Below are positions 7,561-12,743 of a stretch of 12,998 nucleotides of DNA, one piece after another. The position numbers were made by a program, and so were the translations under genes. This stretch comes from an uncultured Clostridia bacterium (GTDB taxonomy: Bacteria > Bacillota > Clostridia > Christensenellales > UBA1242). The notes under the pieces are model-generated. The model did not search any database. It saw only the letters and a program-made list of their open reading frames with translations, and was not told the DNA's origin. Location: contig CALDMJ010000019.1 of assembly GCA_937914725.1 (NCBI GenBank), positions 1-12,998 of the forward strand. Direction: 5' to 3'. Each line of letters begins with the position of its first letter. Within the stretch, counting starts at the first letter, position 1.

Positions 7561-8109
7561 TTAAAGTTCAAATTCTACAACTTGTTCTTTTACCTCTTTT
7601 GATTTTTTGCCACCAGTTTGTTTCAGACGCGAAACTTCAACCTTTAGTTCGCAATCATCCATTTCAATTGTTTGCAACGCAATCCACGTGCGACGCGCCT
7701 GTGAATGTGGTTTTGACTTTTCGTGTGGCTTAACTGGTTGGAGTTCAGCGATGTCGTCAACGTTTTCAGCATTTTCAACAACAGTTGTTTTACCACTAAC
7801 ATTCACTTGCGTTTCATTTACTTGATTGCTAACATCCAAATTTGCTTGCCCTTCAACAATTTGATATCCATTCATTTGTTCTAGAGACGGATTGTATTTC
7901 AATTGTTGCGCAAGGCTTGAAAGCTTGTAGTCAGGAATATCGGCTAGTTGTCCCAACAAAATCTCCATTTTTGCACTTTCTACAGCCTGCTTAGCAACAA
8001 AGTTGATTTCATCAACCATATGATTTTTAAAAACAATAACTTTTTCCAAAATTTGCAAAGTGTTTTTGTTTGCATCATCAAATTTCTTTTCTATTTCTTT
8101 AATATCCAT
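7561..8109 (-). CDS. Unrecognised 182-residue soluble protein
   Basis: No family is recognised. The N-terminal ~60 residues are helical and charged (MDIKEIEKKFDDANKNTLQI), followed by a stretch ending near 90 (AQQLKYNPSLEQMNGYQI), a flexible Asn/Val/Glu-rich linker (about 90-125) and a basic C-terminal part with RRTWIALQTIEMDDCELKVE and a lysine-rich end. There is no signal peptide, membrane segment or Cys/His metal site. The layout suggests two small domains joined by a linker. The ATG at 8109 has GAGGT upstream and a near-consensus promoter directly behind it, and a terminator follows the stop, so it forms its own unit. It is flanked by plsC downstream and by the pseudogene scar upstream, which gives no functional hint. 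Confidence 0.78.
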   Translation of the reverse strand: MDIKEIEKKFDDANKNTLQILEKVIVFKNHMVDEINFVAKQAVESAKMEILLGQLADIPDYKLSSLAQQLKYNPSLEQMNGYQIVEGQANLDVSNQVNETQVNVSGKTTVVENAENVDDIAELQPVKPHEKSKPHSQARRTWIALQTIEMDDCELKVEVSRLKQTGGKKSKEVKEQVVEFEL

Positions 8110-8127
8110 TTTATTTACCTCTAGTTT

Positions 8128-8155
8128 ATTTTACCATAAATATTAAAAATGTCAA
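8128..8155 (-). promoter_or_regulatory. Near-consensus promoter of the 182-residue protein gene
   Basis: Minus-strand TTGACA (8155-8150), 16-base spacer, TAAAAT (8133-8128), with an extended TGG before the -10. The predicted RNA start near 8121 leaves a leader of about 12 bases carrying the GAGGT site. Confidence 0.75.
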
Positions 8156-8243
8156 TAGGAAAACAATTTTTTTTTCTCTTTTAGCGATTATTATATGTGC
8201 ATTTTAAACACCCACGCATTTTAGGTTGCAAACAAAACTTAGA

Positions 8244-8563
8244 TTAAGATTTTTTCTTTAATACAATTGAAATAAAATTGAGGTACTTCCCTGCGCCTGC
8301 GTTCATAGATTTTCTATCGTTTACTGCATATTCATTGTCCTGTAAAGCCAGTCATTCCAAACCTCATCATTAGACTCCATTTCTTTTATCTCAACAATAT
8401 CGCAATCTTTGCTTTTTGACACAATATTATTCCACCATTGAACATCGTGCATATACTCTAATTGTTCGGGCGTCCAAGACAGCAAAAGTTCTTGGGGCAA
8501 CTTTGCGTGACAATCTTTTTTCATCCCCGCAATTGCGATATACGCATAGCCGCCATTTTTCAA
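8244..8563 (-). pseudogene. C-terminal remnant of a SAM-dependent methyltransferase, truncated and frameshifted
   Basis: Reading leftward from 8563 the remnant starts inside a class I methyltransferase, at the conserved turn LKNGGYAYIAI, and continues with KLPQELLLSWTPEQLEYMHD, WWNNIVSKSKDCDIVEIKE and VWNDWL. In this frame it would stop with YRTMNMQ and TAA at 8321. Shifting by one base after WNDWL (8340-8344) restores a family-like end: DNEYAVNDRKSMNAGAGKYL, then NFISIVLKKKS and TAA at 8244-8246. One base has therefore been lost there. The whole SAM-binding N-terminal half is absent, and upstream sequence instead belongs to a different gene on the other strand. The gene cannot make a working enzyme. 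Family placement comes from recalled family features; the frameshift and truncation are visible directly. Confidence 0.85.
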
Positions 8564-8564
8564 A

Positions 8565-8964
8565 GGGGTTTACCTTTTTGCCGTTATGGAATTTGTTTCA
8601 GCGGTTGGATATAGGATGTTTCCACTATCAACAAGCGGATACGCAGGCTCATTTCAAGACGTGCTGCATATGATAACAACCGTTATTGTTGTTTTACTTT
8701 CAATCATCTCGCTCGTGTTAATTATCATCGCGGGGTTTAAAAACAAAATCATACGCAATTTGTGCTTTGATTGCACTATGTATGATGCTTGTCGGCGCGC
8801 TGGGAATAAAAATTGTGCCCGCCGAATATTTTGGCGTTGTCGAAAGATTTAGTGTTTTTGCAGCCACAGGCTTCAATGCTGCACTAGGACTGCACCTATT
8901 TTTTGCAAAAGAATTGACACATAATACCAATGTCGATAAGACTAATGGAAACAATAAACAATAA
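8565..8964 (+). pseudogene. C-terminal remnant of a DUF998 membrane protein, truncated and frameshifted
   Basis: The plus-strand frame begins abruptly with GVYLFAVMEFVSAVGYRMF, followed by PLSTSGYAGSFQDVLHM and a hydrophobic helix ending IIIAGFKNK. This is the second half of a DUF998-type multi-pass membrane protein. After AAC at 8742-8744 an A-run (8745-8748) has one base too many; moving to the next frame restores SYAICALIALCMMLVGALGI, then VPAEYFGVVERFSVFAATGF, a last helix (NAALGLHLFFA) and TAA at 8962-8964. Without the shift the frame turns into Cys/Arg-rich nonsense and stops near 8852. The N-terminal helices, start codon and promoter are missing. The break at about 8565 abuts the broken methyltransferase. 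Confidence 0.85.
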
Positions 8965-9004
8965 CTTAATCAAATTCTAAATTTTAAAACTACCGCCAAA
9001 CAAA

Positions 9005-9044
9005 AAAAATCGCTACTCCTAAAATGAAAAGGATTGCGATTTTT
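9005..9044. terminator. Bidirectional terminator between the DUF998 remnant and the tRNA fragment
   Basis: AAAAATCGC (9005-9013) pairs with GCGATTTTT (9036-9044); an inner TCCT/AGGA pair (9017-9020, 9030-9033) closes the loop. On the minus strand the stem ends in eight T and lies just after the tRNA 3' end, so it is probably the original terminator of the tRNA-Thr gene. It can also stop plus-strand reading. Confidence 0.75.
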
Positions 9045-9049
9045 ACTTA

Positions 9050-9099
9050 TGGGGCTGGTGACGGGAATCGGACCCGTGACCCCCACCTTACCAAGGTCG
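9050..9099 (-). tRNA. 3' fragment of tRNA-Thr (GGT), likely attachment-site half
   Basis: Read on the minus strand: an anticodon stem (4 of 5 pairs) around loop TTGGTAA, anticodon GGT; a 5-base variable loop; a perfect 5-bp T stem ACGGG/CCCGT; the acceptor 3' strand CACCAGC; and an encoded CCA at 9052-9050. The D arm and the 5' acceptor strand that should lie at 9100-9130 are absent: that sequence is unrelated. The T loop reads TCCGATT rather than TTCGATT, losing the TψC uridine, and the discriminator base is C, which is unusual for Thr. It is therefore not a working tRNA. Identity from the anticodon to the 3' end is what integrases of the tyrosine family leave behind at one end of an element inserted in a tRNA gene. 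Confidence 0.8.
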
Positions 9100-9177
9100 G
9101 GTTCTAGTGAAATAGAGTGTGTGCTCTATGCATCAAAACATCAGTAAAATAAAGGCTTTTAGCGATTTAAAAAAATA

Positions 9178-9221
9178 TTTGCTGTCTTTTGATTGATAAA
9201 AATGACAGCAATTGACAGCAA
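9178..9221. repeat. Integrase arm-site-like repeats next to the tRNA fragment
   Basis: TGACAGCAA occurs twice as a direct repeat at 9203-9211 and 9213-9221, exactly 10 bases (one helical turn) apart. An inverted copy of GACAGCAAA lies at 9178-9186. Clusters of short, phased, directly repeated sites beside the core are typical of tyrosine-integrase arm sites. The same inverted copies could instead form a hairpin. Confidence 0.5.
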
Positions 9222-9265
9222 ATGTGATGTTTTTGATAAACTTGGTTGCTCTTGAACTGCCTAAA

Positions 9266-9292
9266 ACTTTGTAAGTTTGACAAAGTGGTTTT
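9266..9292 (+). terminator. Weak possible terminator hairpin
   Basis: ACTTTGT (9266-9272) and ACAAAGT (9280-9286) form a 7-bp stem with a 7-base loop, followed by GGTTTT. It is AT-rich with a short T-tail and follows no gene in the window. Outside the repeats, operators and promoter listed, 9100-9463 holds no coding sequence I can support. Confidence 0.3.
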
Positions 9293-9324
9293 AATATGAA
9301 TGATTAAAGACAATAATTTATTTG

Positions 9325-9340
9325 TATCATTGTAATGATA
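9325..9340. promoter_or_regulatory. Operator copy 1 (distal)
   Basis: TATCATT-GT-AATGATA, a perfect 7-bp dyad with a 2-base centre. It is the most upstream of three copies, 52 bases (start to start) before the second. Likely site for the XRE-type partner of the DUF3990 gene. Confidence 0.75.
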
Positions 9341-9376
9341 TAAATTTAAGACCAGTGATTAGATAGAATACAAATA

Positions 9377-9392
9377 TATCATTGTAGTGATA
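9377..9392. promoter_or_regulatory. Operator copy 2 (middle)
   Basis: TATCATT-GT-AGTGATA, the same dyad with one changed base in the right arm (A to G). Flanking ATA/TAA extends the similarity to the third copy. It starts 43 bases before copy 3. Confidence 0.75.
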
Positions 9393-9410
9393 TAAAAATT
9401 TCATAATTGG

Positions 9411-9439
9411 TTGACAATATATCATTGTAATGATATAAT
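9411..9439 (+). promoter_or_regulatory. Consensus promoter of the DUF3990/XRE operon
   Basis: TTGACA (9411-9416), 17-base spacer, TATAAT (9434-9439): a perfect SigA-type promoter. The predicted RNA start near 9446 gives a leader of about 18 bases with GGAG at 9454-9457. The spacer is occupied by operator copy 3, so this very strong promoter should be shut by any protein bound there. Confidence 0.9.
9420..9435. promoter_or_regulatory. Operator copy 3, inside the promoter spacer
   Basis: TATCATT-GT-AATGATA, identical to copy 1. It fills the spacer and shares its last two bases with the -10 hexamer. Binding would directly exclude RNA polymerase, the usual arrangement for toxin-antitoxin autorepression. 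Confidence 0.8.
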
Positions 9440-9463
9440 AGCATAGATTAAATGGAGAAGTGT

Positions 9464-10147
9464 ATGTCAAAATTAGTTATTTATCACGGTTCAAAAGATA
9501 TTATTGAAAAACCATATTATCATGGTGGAAAAGCTGAAAATGATTATGGCTTTGGATTTTATTGCACAGAAAGTTTGGAGCTTGCAAAAGAATGGTCTTG
9601 TAGCAATAATGAGAATAATGGATTTGCAAACAAGTATTCTATTGATTTGTCTGGTCTTAAAATTTTGGATTTAACGGATAAGAGATATTCAATACTTAAC
9701 TGGATTGCAATACTTTTAAAATTTAGAACTTTTGATTTGAGTAATGATATATCTATTCAAGCAAAAGATTATCTATTGAAAAACTTTTACATTGATGTAA
9801 ATAATTACGATATAGTTATAGGTTATAGAGCAGACGACTCATATTTTAGTTTTGCAAGAGATTTTGTAAATAACACAATTCCTGTTAGAAAATTAAGTCA
9901 AGCTATGGAATTAGGTCAACTTGGAAAGCAAGTTGTAATAGTTAGCGAACTTGCATTTAGTAAACTTCATTTTGAAGGCTTTGAAACTGCGGACAGATTG
10001 GAATACTTTACAAAAAGAAAAGCAAGAGATGAAAAAGCGCGAGAAGATTATTTGAAAGGCACTAGAAAGTCTGCGACACTAACCAATGATATATTCGTAG
10101 TGGATATTATGAGAAAGGGGTTAAAAGATGGCGATTCAATCATATAA
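9464..10147 (+). CDS. DUF3990-family protein, probable ADP-ribosyltransferase-like toxin
   Basis: The 227-residue protein matches DUF3990, a family I recall as belonging to the ADP-ribosyltransferase superfamily: IYHGSKD at 6-12 (the His/Ser region of the first NAD-binding strand), YGFGFYCTESLELAKEWSC at 28-46 (the aromatic second block), IGYRADDSYFSFARDFV near 119-135, and GKQVVIVSE with Gln156 near the place where the third, catalytic Glu or Gln is expected. Activity and target are not shown by sequence. The frame has an earlier ATG at 9452, but GGAG at 9454-9457 lies inside it and is spaced 6 bases from the ATG at 9464, so the later start is used. The gene overlaps the next one by 20 bases, sits behind a consensus promoter with three operators, and is an island gene. 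A toxin role is inferred from this arrangement and the family. Confidence 0.85.
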   Translation: MSKLVIYHGSKDIIEKPYYHGGKAENDYGFGFYCTESLELAKEWSCSNNENNGFANKYSIDLSGLKILDLTDKRYSILNWIAILLKFRTFDLSNDISIQAKDYLLKNFYIDVNNYDIVIGYRADDSYFSFARDFVNNTIPVRKLSQAMELGQLGKQVVIVSELAFSKLHFEGFETADRLEYFTKRKARDEKAREDYLKGTRKSATLTNDIFVVDIMRKGLKDGDSII

Positions 10148-10748
10148 CGATTTATATTTACCAAATCTATCCGAAAATTTGGGTGTAATGTTTGAGCATG
10201 CTGTGGATATTGGAATAAACCCTACAATTTTTTGGAATACATTTGTCAATTCCAATGTGGCAAAACAAATTGAAAAAGGAAATCCAAAATATCTTACCTG
10301 CTCTGCATTAGATTATTTGAATGAGATTTATAATGGCAAAAAATCCATTCCAAACAAAGAAGACATTAACAAAGATAAATATTACTGGGCTGGCTGGATT
10401 TTGGCTCAATTCCAACATAAAAAAGGATATTCTTTTTATAAGATAAATAATTCATTGCCTATTGAAGAAGTTTTAAGACTATATCCAACCTTGCACGAAG
10501 CCGATGTAACCAAATTTTTTGATGTAGCAAACACCTATTTCAAAAAGTCCGAAATTACCAACCTAAAAAAAATAAGACAAGCACGAGGCTTATCTCAAAG
10601 CAAACTCGCTGAGCTCGCAGAAGTGGAGCTTCGCTCTATTCAAATGTATGAACAACGAAGAAATGATATAAACAAAGCACAAGTTGAAACCCTTTACAAA
10701 CTAGCAAGAGTTTTGGGTTGTAATATTGAAGATTTGTTGGAAAATTAA
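10128..10748 (+). CDS. XRE-type helix-turn-helix protein, probable antitoxin and autorepressor
   Basis: The 206-residue product has two parts. Residues 1-140 are an all-helical domain of no family I can name (with KYYWAGWILAQFQHKKGYSF near 89-108), suited to contact the toxin. Residues 146-206 are a Cro/C1-type helix-turn-helix: LKKIRQARGLSQSKLAELAE, then the recognition helix region VELRSIQMYEQRRNDINKAQ and TLYKLARVLGCNIEDLLEN. The start ATG has AGGGG upstream and lies 20 bases inside the toxin-like gene, so translation is probably coupled. The order toxin first, regulator second, is the reverse of the commoner antitoxin-first operons but frequent where the second protein carries the DNA-binding domain. 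Its dimer is the best candidate to bind the three TATCATTGTAATGATA sites. A terminator follows directly. Confidence 0.82.
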   Translation: MAIQSYNDLYLPNLSENLGVMFEHAVDIGINPTIFWNTFVNSNVAKQIEKGNPKYLTCSALDYLNEIYNGKKSIPNKEDINKDKYYWAGWILAQFQHKKGYSFYKINNSLPIEEVLRLYPTLHEADVTKFFDVANTYFKKSEITNLKKIRQARGLSQSKLAELAEVELRSIQMYEQRRNDINKAQVETLYKLARVLGCNIEDLLEN

Positions 10749-10758
10749 AGAATAAAAT

Positions 10759-10795
10759 AAAAATAGCACTAGGAACAAAACCTAATGCTATTTTT
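10759..10795. terminator. Bidirectional terminator between convergent island genes
   Basis: AAAAATAGCA-C-TAGG pairs with CCTA-A-TGCTATTTTT across a 7-base loop, with one C/A mismatch; T-runs follow on both strands. It serves the plus-strand antitoxin gene (stop 10748) and the minus-strand XRE gene (stop 10798). Confidence 0.88.
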
Positions 10796-10797
10796 TG

Positions 10798-11112
10798 TTA
10801 TTTCAACTTTTTCATTAAATCTAATATTGTTTGTTTATTGTCATCTGTCAAATGATTATATAAATCTAAAACATTTTTATCTTCTTTGTTGTAGTGTTCC
10901 CCCATATAGAAAAAATCTTGTGGAGTAATATCTACTAGGTCACAAAACTCCAAAAGAGTTTTTACCTTTAATTCTATTGTCTTATTCTCAATTGTGGACA
11001 TAAATTGTGGATTGTATCCTAGTTGCAAACTGGTTTCTCTCATAGACAAATTTGCTTTATTTCTAAAATAACCCATTCTAGTTATAACATTGTCATAAGT
11101 GATTTTTTCCAT
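10798..11112 (-). CDS. Small XRE-family transcriptional regulator
   Basis: This 104-residue protein is a Cro/C1-type helix-turn-helix over residues ~7-68: VITRMGYFRNKANLSMRETS, then LQLGYNPQFMSTIENKTIEL and LLEFCDLVDITPQDFF. The rest is a short helical tail (DLYNHLTDDNKQTILDLMKK) typical of dimerising phage-like and ICE-like repressors of about 100 residues. The ATG at 11112 is preceded by AAGGAG with good spacing. It is convergent with the DUF3990 pair and divergent from the FtsH-like protease gene, so it is well placed to control the protease promoter, its own, or both. A TTACATA/TATGTAA dyad covers its ribosome binding site region, which would suit autorepression. Its exact targets are not shown by sequence. 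Confidence 0.87.
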   Translation of the reverse strand: MEKITYDNVITRMGYFRNKANLSMRETSLQLGYNPQFMSTIENKTIELKVKTLLEFCDLVDITPQDFFYMGEHYNKEDKNVLDLYNHLTDDNKQTILDLMKKLK

Positions 11113-11124
11113 AATGATTGCTCC

Positions 11125-11152
11125 TTACATATATTTTAAAACGAGTATGTAA
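11125..11152. promoter_or_regulatory. Operator-like dyad over the start region of the small XRE gene
   Basis: TTACATA (11125-11131) and TATGTAA (11146-11152) are perfect inverted half-sites 14 bases apart. The left half touches the AAGGAG site of the XRE gene, so a protein bound here would block its expression. Seven-base arms in AT-rich DNA can arise by chance. Confidence 0.4.
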
Positions 11153-11224
11153 AATAACTGATTGAGCTATTATTATAAAATTTATAAATTTTTGATAAAT
11201 TGATGCAATTATTCAATCATTTAT

Positions 11225-11310
11225 GTTATAATGTTTGTGTGATTAGTATAATTTAAGTTAATTATTCTCTCAAATTATGCAGTTTATACTAACTATTCAA
11301 ACATTATAAC
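11225..11310. repeat. Long interrupted inverted repeat between the XRE and protease genes
   Basis: Arms 11225-11251 and 11284-11310 match at 22 of 27 positions: an outer perfect 13 (GTTATAATGTTTG / CAAACATTATAAC), five unmatched bases, then a perfect 9 (TTAGTATAA / TTATACTAA). The 32-base centre is AT-rich. Each arm contains TATAAT- or TATAA-like boxes, facing both ways. It follows no gene, has no T-tract, and so is not a usual terminator. A paired operator, a structured RNA or an invertible promoter segment are all possible. Elsewhere, 11113-11434 holds the XRE dyad, a start-like relic near 11334 and the protease promoter, but no gene. Confidence 0.75.
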
Positions 11311-11398
11311 TTGTAGTGTTAAAAAATTTTGATTAGGAGGTGTTATCGAAAAAAAATAAAAATTCATTATCGTTGTCCGATTTTTAGTACACCCATTT

Positions 11399-11428
11399 TG
11401 GTATAATGCAATTGTAAACCAAAGGAGG
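11399..11428 (+). promoter_or_regulatory. Extended -10 promoter and strong ribosome binding site of the FtsH-like gene
   Basis: TGGTATAAT (11399-11407) is a perfect extended -10; no good -35 is present at 16-18 bases (11379-11384 reads GATTTT). AAAGGAGG at 11421-11428 lies 6 bases before the ATG at 11435, a near-perfect ribosome binding site. The weak -35 leaves room for control. Confidence 0.7.
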
Positions 11429-11434
11429 TATTAT

Positions 11435-12700
11435 ATGAATGGTTTTGATAAGGTCATTGGATATGATGCTATTAAGTTAGAAATTGCAAGAATTTGTGAT
11501 GTAATAAAAAATAGCGATAAGTATCAAAAATTGGGTGTCAAAATTCCAAAAGGTTTATTGCTTTATGGAGAACCCGGTGTTGGCAAAACATTGATTGCTA
11601 ATTCATTTATTGAAGAATGCGGCAAAAAATGTTATGTTTGCAGAAAAAATTTGCCTGATGATGAATTTATTAAATACATCAAAAAGACTTTTGAAGATGC
11701 AAGAAACAATGCTCCGTCATTAGTTTTGTTAGATGATTTTGATAAGTTTGCAAATGAAGACAAAGACCATAAGAATGCAGAAGAATATGTAACTATTCAA
11801 TCCTGTATTGATGATGTTAAATCTTCTGAAGTATTTGTAATTGCAACTGCAAATGATTTGCGTTTAGTCCCCGAGTCTTTGCTAAGAGCTGGAAGGTTTG
11901 ATACTAGTATTGAAATCAAAGCACCAAAAGGTCTAGATGCTGAAATGATAATTAAGCATTACCTTAGTGGAAAGAATACAGTTGCTAATCTAGATGTTAA
12001 GCAATTGGCACGAATTTTAAATGGCAGGTCTTGTGCAGAACTTGAAACAATAATAAACCAAGCCGGAATTTATGCAGGATTTGAGAATAAAGATAAAATT
12101 GAGTTTGATGATATTATAAGGGCTTGTATTAGAACTATTTACAATGCTCCTGAAACAATAAAAAATGGAACTTGTGAGGACAATGAACAAACTGCTTATC
12201 ATGAATCTGGACATGCTTTGATTGCTGAAATTCTGGAACCCGAAAGTGTAACAATGATTTCTATTGGTGGGCATGAAGGTTCATCAATTGGTGGTTTTAC
12301 AGCATATTACAGAGATGAAAGCTATTGGCAATCTGTTAAATCTATGAAAAATAGAGTATTATGTTTGCTTGGTGGAAAATGTGCCACTGAAATAAAATAC
12401 GGCACGCTTGATGCTGGCTGTTCATCAGATATTGAAAGAGCTGTCGATGTGGTAAAAAGAATTATTATTGAATATGCTGGAAATGGATTTGATAATTGCT
12501 CGCCTAGATATGATTTTGATTTGTCAGAAATGCAAAAGTATAATCAAGAAAAGGCGATAAACGATGAGTTGGAGAAATGTTATACACAAGCAAGACAAAT
12601 ACTAATTGAAAATCGTGATACATTAGACAAATTAGCAAGTGAATTAAACAAGAAAAAGTTGCTAACTTCAGAAGATATTAAAAAAATTATAAAAAATTAA
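11435..12700 (+). CDS. Soluble FtsH-like AAA+ zinc metalloprotease
   Basis: The 421-residue protein has both halves of FtsH but no N-terminal membrane segments (FtsH is usually 600-650 residues with two). AAA+ part: Walker A GEPGVGKT at 45-52; Walker B LVLLDD at 96-101, with Asp101 where FtsH has the catalytic Glu; sensor 1 IATAN ending at Asn140; arginine fingers in LLRAGRFD (Arg151, Arg154). Protease part: HESGH at 256-260, binding zinc with both His, and SSDIERA with Asp332 in the place of the third zinc ligand. The pore-loop FVG motif of FtsH is not found between Walker A and B (NLPDDEFIKYI instead). So it probably degrades soluble proteins, with altered ATP use and substrate grip. Related soluble FtsH-like ATPases occur in Firmicutes genomes, as I recall, without a settled role. 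It lies 43 bases before a repeat-protein gene with no terminator between, so the two are probably one operon. Confidence 0.88.
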   Translation: MNGFDKVIGYDAIKLEIARICDVIKNSDKYQKLGVKIPKGLLLYGEPGVGKTLIANSFIEECGKKCYVCRKNLPDDEFIKYIKKTFEDARNNAPSLVLLDDFDKFANEDKDHKNAEEYVTIQSCIDDVKSSEVFVIATANDLRLVPESLLRAGRFDTSIEIKAPKGLDAEMIIKHYLSGKNTVANLDVKQLARILNGRSCAELETIINQAGIYAGFENKDKIEFDDIIRACIRTIYNAPETIKNGTCEDNEQTAYHESGHALIAEILEPESVTMISIGGHEGSSIGGFTAYYRDESYWQSVKSMKNRVLCLLGGKCATEIKYGTLDAGCSSDIERAVDVVKRIIIEYAGNGFDNCSPRYDFDLSEMQKYNQEKAINDELEKCYTQARQILIENRDTLDKLASELNKKKLLTSEDIKKIIKN

Positions 12701-12743
12701 AACAAAATAAAAAGAAATATGTTATTATAAAGGAGAAATTAAA

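Noticed and set aside
8718..8954. 78-codon minus-strand frame over the DUF998 remnant
   Set aside because: The plus strand explains this sequence as the end of a membrane protein once the A-run frameshift is corrected.
9050..9130. A complete functional tRNA gene
   Set aside because: The D arm and 5' acceptor strand are missing and the T loop lacks the TψC uridine, so only a 3' fragment is present.
9325..9435. A short CRISPR array
   Set aside because: The three 16-base units are palindromic operators with AT-rich, uneven gaps of 36 and 27 bases, one inside a promoter; no cas gene is near.
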